Positions 55,648 through 64,000 of a DNA stretch of 64,000 bases are shown one piece after another. A program made the position numbers and the translations under genes. The stretch lies in assembly GCA_022432975.1 (NCBI GenBank), contig CM039504.1, forward strand, positions 3,755,459-3,819,458. The letters run 5' to 3'. The notes under the pieces are model-generated. The model saw only the letters and a program-made list of their open reading frames with translations. It ran no database searches and was not told the origin of the DNA. Position 1 is the stretch's first letter; each line of letters opens with the position of its first letter. The stretch comes from Begonia masoniana. Its lineage: Eukaryota; Streptophyta; Magnoliopsida; Cucurbitales; Begoniaceae.

Positions 55648-56494
55648 GGATAATTATCGATTTTAAACATGTATTATACACTTTATTACAGTTAGCCCCT
55701 GTACTAAAAAAACCGACAAACCAAACCACGTACTTCGATTCTATTATCAGTTTGACATTATATCAATAATTTCGTTAAACTCTTATTTAAAAAATTATCA
55801 AACGATATTGGATTCACTTCAAATTTTTACCACATGTTCACTACTTAATGAGAAGATAATCTGAAAATGTTCGTGATTTTTTAACACATGTATGATTTAT
55901 TATAATTTTATTTTAGTATTTTATAAAAATATTATAATAAATCATACAAGTTTTCGAAAATGACAAAAAATTTTCTATTATCTACCCATGATGTGATAAA
56001 CATGTGAAACAATTTTCAAATAAATCCAATATCTTTTGATATTTTTTTAAATTTAATCTCAGTTTCTTCTTTACTTTATAAATTAATTTTTAAAAATATA
56101 CCAAACAATATTGGATTTATTTAAAAACAATTCCACATGTTCATCCTATTATGGGTAGACAATAGAAAACTTTTCATTATTTTTTAAAACTTGTATGATT
56201 TATTATTATATTTTTATAAATTACTAAAATAAAATTACAATAAATCGTGCATGTGTTAAAAAATCACGAATATTTTCAGATGATCTTCTCATTAAGTAAT
56301 GAATATGTGGTGAAAATTTCAAATGAATCCAATATTATTTGATAATTTTTTAAATGAGGATTTAACAGAATTGTTAATGGAAGGTCAAAACTAATAACAG
56401 AATTAAAGTACAGGGTTTGTTTTGCCGATTTTTATAGTACAGGGGGCTAACTAAAATAAAGTGTATAGTACAATGTTAAAATCGATAATTATCC
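55648..56494. mobile_element. 847-bp Mutator-like hairpin element with 9-bp target duplication
   Basis: The left half (55648 to about 56060) is the reverse complement of the right half with few differences. The termini read GGATAATTATCGATTTTAA at both ends, and inner words such as AGTTAGCCCC..TGTACT pair across the element. The flanks are identical 9-bp TTTATAATA at 55639-55647 and 56495-56503. Nearly full-length inverted repeats and a 9-bp duplication fit a MITE of the Mutator superfamily. No coding capacity. It lies about 330 bp upstream of the NUA start codon. Confidence 0.92.
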
Positions 56495-56789
56495 TTTATA
56501 ATATATCACGATTATTCTAATAATCATTAGACAACATGTATATAATATTAGTCATTATTTCAAAATAATTTTCATTTTGAAATGTAATAAAATATGATTG
56601 GTTTCGCTGTGATTACTAATAAGAGTCAAGTCGACCAATTATTTTCTCTAGCAAAAATTTATAGTTTTGTTAATATAAGCATATTAACGTGAATAAATGT
56701 AAGATATATTACTATATATGCGATATAAAAATGAAAGTAAAACTATAAAGACTTGATTAAAAAACTTAAACTTATAAAGTTCTAATGGA

Positions 56790-56960
56790 ACAAATTCCTA
56801 AGAATAATATTAATATATTCTAGGGTTCTTTTTAATTTAAACCCAAGTATTGGTTTTTTTTTAACAAATTCCTAAGAATAATATTAATATATTCTAGGGT
56901 TCTTTTTAATTTAAACCCAAGTATTGGTTTTTTTTTTTAAAAAAAAAAACCAATACTTTT
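56790..56960. repeat. 74-bp tandem duplication followed by an inverted repeat
   Basis: 56790-56863 and 56864-56937 are near-identical copies starting ACAAATTCCTAAG. The end of the second copy (AAGTATTGGTTTT) is followed by its complement (AAAACCAATACTTTT), forming a T/A-rich hairpin at about 56925-56955. Confidence 0.9.
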
Positions 56961-57334
56961 ACTATTCATAGGTAAAAACCTCAAAGTTTTAAAAATAAGC
57001 AAATTAAACCTTATAGACCGGACGAGGGAGTGGCCTCCCATTTTTTTAAACTTTAAAAGGGAGTGGCCGCCCCAGGGAGACCGACCGGTCTAGTTGGACC
57101 GGTCGGCCTCCTCTTTTCTCCCCAAAAATCTGATTTAAACCTTAAAAAGGTCGGACAGGGAAGTGGCCTCCCCTCTCAACCGGCAAAACCTGTGACAAAG
57201 TCACGGATTTTGGCTCACGTATGGAGGCCGACCTATCCTTCTGGACAGGCTGGCATCCATCGAAAAAAACAAGACTCTTGACAAAGTCACAGGTTTTGAC
57301 TTACATAGAGAGGTCGGCCGGTCCAGTCTCCTCC

Positions 57335-57342
57335 TATTTAAA
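57335..57342 (+). promoter_or_regulatory. TATA-like box upstream of the transposon ORF
   Basis: TATTTAAA in a CT-rich context, followed by CTCTCTCCCTCCCC, about 550 bp before the ATG at 57890. Plausible core promoter of the decayed transposon gene. Not supported by other evidence. Confidence 0.35.
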
Positions 57343-57889
57343 CTCTCTCCCTCCCCTTATTCAATTCACACCAAAATCTTTCAATACTCTCTCAATTATT
57401 TCCTTGCTCCAGCGAGATTTATCCGCATTTACCGGTTAGATATGAAATTTTTATTTTTATTTTATTATTTACTTTAGGAATTTTAAAATAATATGGACAT
57501 TTTTAATTATTTTTGTTAATGTTTTAATATCTTTCTCCATGTAAGCAACGACTTTTTACTATCTTTGGCAATATTGTTTTTCGTTCCCTGGCTAGGTATA
57601 GAGCTTGTTTTTTTTTTAGTTATTTATCTACTATACTGTAGTTAATTGGATCTCATCTGTTAACTGGTGTTATTGTACTGTATAAGTAAGTTTTGTCTAG
57701 GAGACTAGAATTTAAGTGGACCGTTAGTGACCCTCCAACCTTTCCTGAGAACTTACTTGAAAAAGAAATTATATCTAAAGAGATTGTCAAAAGCAATCTT
57801 TCCTAAGAATTGTCATGATCAGTACTTTCAATATTTTAACTATTGTATTTTATTAATTTTGTTGTAACGTCTTTTTGTTAGCAACGACG

Positions 57890-59075
57890 ATGGATGCTGA
57901 ATTAAGTAAATCGGTTAGCTGGACTAGCACCATGAAATTTCAAAATCAAGAGTGTAAAGAGAAGTTTGAGCAAGACTTGCGCAAACGCTCAGTTAGTCAT
58001 GATATGACTATCAACTTTACAGGTTGGGAGTCGTTGGGGATCAAAGTTATGTTTGACACCATCGGCCTCGGCGGAGTCAATGCATTCAGTGGTGATATTT
58101 GTGAGAGAATAGTTCGATTGTTCTACGCGAACTTGACAGCGTCAAGTAGAAATGGAGTTTTTATTGGTTTGAAGACGTACATCTTTGGTAGGGAGTTTAT
58201 GATACGTCCAGAGCTAGTGAATGAAGTGTTGGGATTTGCCATAAAAGGGGTGAAATAATATTACAATACTTCCCGAGACTGCCTTTTTTTCACATTGCCC
58301 GAAGGAGTAGAGTTTCTACGGGAAATTCATATCAATTCCAACATCGAGTTGTTCGTCAAGCCACGAACCATTGATTTGAATGTTAGAGGTGGGTTCTTCG
58401 CAACATGCTAGTCCACACCTTTCTACCGCGAGAGGGACATCGAAATCTCGTGAACTGCATGGGCCTCTATGTCATGGAGAAGCTGTGCAATGGGAAGCCT
58501 TTTGACCTTGGCTTCTTGATTTTAAGTCATATGAGTGAGGTCGGGCGGGTAAGCAAGATGAATCTCCCGTACGGGGCATTGATTATAAAGATCATCGATC
58601 AAGTTGGGCTTCAGATTCCGGTTGGCGAGCCGAGAACAATTCAAAAGTCAACCGACGTATTCAACACCTCGCATTTGATGAATATGAGCTTCATGAAAAT
58701 CGATGGCGCTTGGGTGCTGAAAAGCGATCAGAGAGCATCCACATCTCGGGCATCCACCTATCGTGCAGTGCCGATGGAGGAGACAACATCGCCGCAATTG
58801 GCCCCACAGGAGAAAAATGAGGCTAGTGGATAGGGCACGAGGCAGTATATGCAGCAGCTGTATCAGATGCAGCTGATGGCTCAGATGCAGCATACGCAGT
58901 ACCAGCAGATGTATCAAATGCAGCAGACGCACCAGCAGCAGGTACTAGAGCTACAGCAAAGCCAGCAGCGGGACATCCAGCACCTCATAGGCAAAATCGA
59001 TGGACTGGATGCAAGTGTCTAGAATTGGATGGCGAACAACAGCCTCGACGAAAACGATGATGACCCATCGGCGTA
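57890..59075 (+). pseudogene. Decayed 'putative plant transposon protein' gene
   Basis: The first open part (57890-58258, MDAELSKSVSW) resembles the plant-specific transposon-associated domain with WESLGIKVMFD, ERIVRLFYANL, FGREFMIRPELVNEVLGF. The second part, to 58833, continues the domain (LVNCMGLYVMEKLCNGKPF, LPYGALIIKIIDQVGLQI) after a frame break between 58258 and 58405. After a stop at 58831, a Gln-rich tail with QMQ/YQQM words runs to about 59020 and the frame ends DDDPSA. Higher GC than the flanks marks it as transposon-derived. The function of this domain is not established. At least two disruptions make it inactive. Confidence 0.7.
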
Positions 59076-59089
59076 GTTTAGTTTAGTTT

Positions 59090-59590
59090 TTTTATGTAAA
59101 TTTCGCGAAGACTAATATTAAATAAATAATTAAAATTTCAATCACCTTTAAAAAATAAATAATTTAAATACTTGAATGAACTAAAATAAATAAATATTAT
59201 TTAATTAAATTAATAGTTAAATAATAAATACATAAAAGAAATTAATATTTTCAATCACCTTTCAAAAATAATAAATTAATTACTTGTCCTAACCCTAATA
59301 CTTAAATTAATAAATGATACCTTAAAAAAATTAAATTAATAATTAAAGAATAAATAAATGAAAAAATAAAAAGCAATGACTCGTGTCTCTGCCAACAAAA
59401 AGTCAAAAATTTCTACCACAGCCACGTGTCGAAAATTCTTGCGTCCCATCAAATGTGTTGAGGCCCATGAATGTGTCTTGCGAAGCAGCGTCTGAAGTTG
59501 ATCCCCAGTTAGAACAAGTGTGAGTATTATGTCTCTACTGCTGACATATACGACACCACATGTGTAGTTTCTCTTACTAATTCTCGAGTT
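59090..59590. other. AT-rich spacer between transposon pieces
   Basis: Very AT-rich sequence (59100-59380) with repeated TAAATAAT-type words, then ordinary spacer. No coding signal. Confidence 0.45.
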
Positions 59591-59593
59591 TGA

Positions 59594-60400
59594 TGGCTCT
59601 TCGGCATCTCACACTCTTGTCTTCTTCGGCCTACCAGATTGGTGCTTTCTTTTGGGCGAGAGAATTTTGTTCATACCTTCTACAGGCAACCACATTAGTT
59701 TGCCGCTAATGAGACGAATATAGTTTGAGTACATCTGCAAGTATCTTGCCCTGTGATAGCATGCATGCACGTAATTTTTCGGCGCTACTCTCATCTAGTA
59801 CATGCAAGGAATGAAAATGGACACACGAGATTCTTGTAAGCTCTCACCTCGTACAGTTGCACACACACAAATTCATGTCAACAATGAATTGTTCGTATCC
59901 GTTGCTGACCTTAAATCGTGCAGCTCCCACAAACGTTACATTCCAATTCCAGATGTACTCGTCAGCTTATCAAGTTTTTGTCTTATCTAGGAACACAAGA
60001 TGTCGGTTGATTGGGCCACCTTGTCAAATTTCTTCACGATGCGAGTCATCAAGCGCTTTCAGATCATCTCGAACATGGTCAGTATCGGTTTGTCTCTGAC
60101 CGGCAAAAGAAGTGCATTGAATGACTCGCACAAATTATTCAATCCCAGTTCACATTTGGGATTCAAAGAGAAGGCATAACTATCCCAATATTTAGGCTCT
60201 TCTGCTCGAAGCCATGCGTTGGCTTCCGGACTAAGCTGGTACAATTTCTGCATTCCATGCTTGAAATGGGCATCTGTGGGTGCCTTGGCCGCATTCTACA
60301 TCGCATCTCTGTATGCTCTGTCCCGAAAATGATTTTTGAAATTCGCGTACATATGCCGAAGGCAGAAGCAGTGTTAATGCATTTCAAAAACCATTTTCCA
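59594..60400 (-). mobile_element. MuDR-type (Mutator-like) transposase fragment
   Basis: Minus-strand pieces at 60253-60059 (KYWDSYAFSLNPKCELGLNN, CESFNALLL, RDKPILTMFEMI) match the core-to-C-terminal part of plant MuDR transposases. 59794-59609 (YVHACYHRARYLQMYSNYI, GRPKKTRV) matches the segment after the SWIM zinc finger. The intervening region is in broken frames. The N-terminal catalytic part and terminal inverted repeats are not visible, so it is an inactive fragment. Confidence 0.8.
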
Positions 60401-60404
60401 ATAG

Positions 60405-60715
60405 ACGCAGAGTAGAATCCAAGTAGCTAGCTAAAACACAGATTCCATCATTTGACATTGAAATACAATTTACAGGCTATCTCAAATAGGCCGATATTTC
60501 TCTATTAAACATAACATTTCAAAAAGGCAAGAAGAATAAGAAATCATGCAAAGAAGTCGGAAGCAAAGATTTTCACCAGTCCAATAGAGTAGAATCCAAG
60601 CAGCTAGCTAAAACACCGTTTCCATCATTTGACATTGAGATACAATTGACAGGCTGCCCCAAGTCGTCCGATATTTCTCTATTAAACATAACATTTCAAA
60701 GAGTTACCAAAACTA
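60405..60715. repeat. Diverged direct duplication of about 130 bp
   Basis: 60405-60535 and 60583-60710 share AGAGTAGAATCCAAG.AGCTAGCTAAAACA, CCATCATTTGACATTG and CGATATTTCTCTATTAAACATAACATTTCAAA-type runs. They lie between the transposase fragment and the WDR83 relic and may be remnants of the WDR83 intron or of a transposon end. Confidence 0.8.
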
Positions 60716-60846
60716 ACTTCATGAGAGAATTACATACGATGATAAGAAAAAAAAAACTGTAACAATTTTAATTGAAATGTCACATGCACATAAATACTCG
60801 ATAAACAGGACAAAAGGAGCTAAAGATTAGGTTATTACATACCTAC

Positions 60847-62465
60847 CAATTTGGATATCAAATGTTCGAACAGTTCCATCAACACTTCCGCCATAATTTC
60901 CATTTTCGTTAAACAAACAGACATTACAGTGTCTAAAAATGCCTCAATGATCTGAATACAAACCAAAACATTAGAAATTTAGACACCATCATAAAGGTGT
61001 ACAGACAGTAAGCTGATTTAATGTCTCTAATGTGAAAGGTTATAGAGAAACCCGAATTGGCTCAGTACTATGAGATCTACAGTCCCAAGCTCGCAATGAT
61101 TGATCATAACCGGCTGAGACGACAATAAATGCGTACTAATTAAATTTTACAGCATTCACCTAAGATAGAGAAATTTCTTCATTAAACATTAAATAAAGCT
61201 TTCATATCCAAAATGAAAGACAATTGACAGCATATGTATTCCAAAAATGCCTATTGTGATTTGTCACGGTCTACTACCAAAGTTGATTGTGAATGGTGAA
61301 ACACATAAATTTTCCTTAAAGAGACTCCCTTCTCGGAACTTGCTTAATACAAATCTCTAAATATTGAAGGAAAAAAAAAAAAACAATAATGAAAGAATAG
61401 ATGTTGATACTAATGAGATAAGACAACAACCTCGCACAATTACCTCAAACAACATTGACCATTTAAAAAATTCCTAATTTGGCAGGAAACTTCGATAGAA
61501 AATAATAAATACATTACTGAACCAAACAAACCTCGCCATCATGCCCACAAAATTTTCGTATAACACGTCCTGTTGATACATCCCAATAAAAGATTTGTCG
61601 ATCACCACTGCAAGAACACAACTTTGAGTTGTCCCTGAAGTAGTAGCATCACAAATGAGAAGGGGGAGGATAAAAAAGTAAAGGTAAAGATGGCAAGGGA
61701 TCAGACATCCTGAAGTTTTTCGTTCAAGCTTAATTTTTTGTTTTTGACAGTCTATTTTTTATTGCGAAAATATTGACGCATATTCAGAATTATTCAACAT
61801 TACTAGATAAAACGTTCGTTTACACATGCTATAAAACAACACCTACGGCTCCTGGCCATCCTTAATAGCCGAATTAGCATCGATTGAATCACAAATTGAC
61901 GTAGTAGCTTAGAAAATCGAAAAAGTTGTGAATAGAGCTTCAGTTCTTATTTCTTCCCAAAATTATAACCTTTCTTATTCGTTTCAGTATAATACTTGTT
62001 TGATAACTTCTTGCATCCTCTCCAACTCACTTGAGTTACTGATCCAAATGAGCTCAAGTGCAACGAAATAAACAGAAATGGAAGGCTAGATATTTCTTCT
62101 ACAAAGCAAACTCAAGCTAAATAAAACAGAGCAACACGAATTATTCCAATCAAAAATTTCTCGAAAGAAACTAACAGTATATCGGTCTTCTCTTCAGCTT
62201 TCCATCTAAAATCAAGTACATGCACAAGCAACGAGAGAGAGAGAGAGAGAGAGAAGGCGGTGACGTGGACGTCGCGAACTTCACGGCCATGACATTTGTA
62301 GGTTTTAATATGGATGCCGCGGTGAGGAATCCAGAGACAGATGGTTCGATCCTTACCGTAGGTAAGACAATAATTGTCATCGCCATTAAACCTAGCAGCC
62401 AAAACAACATTTTCGTGACCTTTGAGGACGTTCGCCCCCCTTTTTGGCAGATCTCCCGCGCTCAT
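60847..62465 (-). pseudogene. Truncated WDR83/MORG1-like WD40 gene
   Basis: WD40 scaffold related to WDR83 (MORG1; plant relatives are about 300 aa). Pieces: 62465-62259 (MSAGDLPKRGANVLKGHE, CLTYGKDRTICLWIPHRG, HGREVRDVHVT), 61634-61532 (DNSKLCSCSGDRQIFYWDV, GRVIRKFCGHDGE), 61159-61052 (VNAVKFN, SAGYDQSLRAWDCRSHS) and 60951-60847 (IIEAFLDTVMSV, then out of frame). Lesions: the expected donor after exon 1 is lost, TAG at 61139-61137, a 1-base loss near 60895, and the second half of the propeller is missing, the sequence ending near the Mutator-like fragment. It is antisense to nothing recognised. A clear relic. Confidence 0.88.
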
Positions 62466-62539
62466 CTTGCAACTCTGCTCAGTTCGCTGCTTTCGGCTCA
62501 GACACGGCCTCAACTTCTCTTCTTTAGTGGAGTTGGTTG

Positions 62540-63290
62540 GCGGTTTAGTTTGGTTTAAAGTAATTTATCAAACCAGTTCGAACCAAACCATTATTCTACT
62601 CTAAAATAAAACCAGATCATCAAAATAAAATTGAATTTAATTTGAAGTTGCTTTAGTAGCAAGACTAATTAACTATTAAAAATTTAACTACTTCCATTAA
62701 TTACTTGCAATTCTTTACCTCTCTTCCAAAAGAATTGAAAATAGACACAATAATATCATAATTTTTAATGCAGGACAGTAGGAGTGAACGACATGTACAC
62801 GATTAAATTAAAAATGATATACAATTTGGAATGTAATAATTTGATAAATTATTATCTGGTTCGCTATTAAAATTGAGACATGTGCTACATTTAGTTTAAA
62901 AATAATATATTCAATAATACAAGACAAAAATACATTTGACATGCCACGATCTTAGAATAAGACTAATTGAATAGAAAATATACAAAAAATGTTCTTGCAA
63001 CATTCAATATAAAATAGAGTTATAGCACATTTATTCTGTATTCTTAGTTTTTAATTTTTATTTCTTGACATAATAAATATTGATTGCTACCATCCGTAAT
63101 AAATTAAAATATTTTAAAAAATTATTAATTATAATAATCAATGTTTTTTCTTTGAATTTATAAAGCATATCGAATAATGCAAACATAAAAATCATAAAAT
63201 TTATTTATTAATTTCAGCAATAAAAATGTTCATAACATTTGCTTGTTGGGCACATTATTCCCAACATTTCCGGGTATTCACCATATATTT
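62540..63290. other. AT-rich spacer
   Basis: Low-complexity AT-rich sequence between the WDR83 and dehydrogenase relics. No coding signal on either strand. Confidence 0.5.
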
Positions 63291-63865
63291 TGGCTTAACT
63301 GTTCGATATATTTTATTGCATCGCCGGAAAACTAGCTATGAATGCTCGACGATACGTTCACTATCCGGCCTTGAATGCCTGAAAAAGTGGTCGTCTCCAC
63401 TATCTTCTTCAGAAGAAGCTTCGTCAACAGAAAATGACCTTCGAAATAGAATTAATTGTGCAAAGCAAAGTAAGAAATAGATTAATAAAAACAATTAAAT
63501 CATTGACTGATTAATTGATACCGAGGTAATTAGTGGCAAAGGTCATCTCCACTCCATCTTCGGAAAGTGCATGTTCATGCGAAAACTTGCCGGCGTTGTT
63601 TCTGAAACGAAAAAGATAAAGCGGTGAGGAGAAATTTGAAAATGGAAGAGAGTTTGTTTTATTTTTCAAATTATTTTAGAAGAATAATATTGTTACATTA
63701 GAAGGTTGAGAGGTAGATGAAGGCACTCGAACTCGGAGTCGAAGGATCGAACGGAGGAGAGAGAGCTGAGATCGAGAGCCATGATGATGATATCGGAATC
63801 AAGAAACTCAGAGAGAATACGCGCACTCGTTTCCTCCGCGACTTTAACGCTCCGAGCGGGAATTA
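63290..63865 (-). pseudogene. Short-chain dehydrogenase/reductase relic
   Basis: Classical SDR of the plant TIC32/WW-oxidoreductase-like group. Pieces on the minus strand: 63865-63697 (IPARSVKVAEETSARIL, MALDLSSLSSVRSF, LPLNLL), 63601-63522 (INNAGKFSHEHALSEDG, MTFATNYLG) and 63438-63290 (HFLLTKLLLKKI, GRIVNVSSSIHS). The NNAG motif and the Ser of VSSS are present; the YxxxK catalytic pair would lie downstream and is missing. The Trp expected after SSSIHS is TAG (63334-63332), with FSGDAIKYIEQL continuing in frame behind it. Exons for the Rossmann N-terminus would lie beyond the right edge. Confidence 0.85.
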
Positions 63866-64000
63866 CTGGAAGAATTTACTAGAGAGAGAGAGAGATGTAG
63901 TTTAGGAATTTTAAAAAGACATTTGTCAAATGTAACTGAAAAATTGACGGAGGGTTTGAATTGCAAACGGTTTATACGATAGGGTTTGATTGGGTACAAA

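Noticed and set aside
62220..62604. Plus-strand open frames with an RE run
   Set aside because: Antisense to the first WDR83 exon and a short GA tract.
63717..63905. Plus-strand open frame of 62 residues at the right edge
   Set aside because: Antisense to the dehydrogenase exon at 63865-63697, which has family motifs on the minus strand.

Overview
This window is nuclear DNA of a flowering plant, most likely a eudicot. The base composition is AT-rich, short exons sit in AT-rich introns with GT..AG borders, and the proteins match plant families: HUA1-type CCCH zinc finger, AGC-VIII kinase, MED22, nuclear pore anchor NUA and plastid ABCD2. Plant retroelements (5S-bearing Cassandra TRIM, Ty3/Gypsy, LINE), Mutator-like elements and a plastid rps12-rps7 fragment are also present. 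I cannot name the species.

All recognisable host genes lie on the minus strand. Left to right: the 5' half of an ABCD2-like half-size ABC transporter (697-2202, running off the left edge with a disturbed first exon); a 12-exon HUA1-like RNA-binding protein with six CCCH fingers (3842-16315), whose 6.9-kb intron 2 holds a LINE remnant, a broken Gypsy element and a compact Gypsy-related LTR element; a foldback transposon (about 16665-17180); an AGC-VIII kinase related to D6PK (17592-19193, two 1-base frame breaks); Mediator subunit MED22 (20600-21770); and a 33-kb gene for the nuclear-basket coiled-coil protein NUA/TPR (22437-55320). I could lay out 49 NUA exons that keep one open frame of 6,009 nt. 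NUA introns hold two LINE remnants, a plastid fragment and a Cassandra element.

Right of NUA (55.6-64 kb) I see only transposons and gene relics: an 847-bp hairpin element with a 9-bp target duplication, a decayed plant transposon ORF, a MuDR-type transposase fragment, a truncated WDR83/MORG1 relic and a short-chain dehydrogenase relic whose conserved Trp codon is a stop.

The most striking structural pattern is a set of perfect low-complexity runs: (TTGCAG)84, (AG) of 502 bp, poly(A) of 704 bp, poly(A) of 1,500 bp and (GA) of about 964 bp. Three are bracketed by direct copies of the neighbouring unique sequence, one lies inside an LTR, and one sits exactly where NUA exon(s) for roughly 70 residues should be. 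This looks more like assembly error than biology, and it affects how ABCD2 and NUA should be read. I found no convincing new biological system. The most useful items are the hidden NUA exon, the duplicated exons, the Cassandra element with its target duplication, and the HUA1 5' copy upstream of MED22. HUA1, NUA, MED22, the kinase and ABCD2 have unrelated housekeeping or developmental roles and show no operon-like link.
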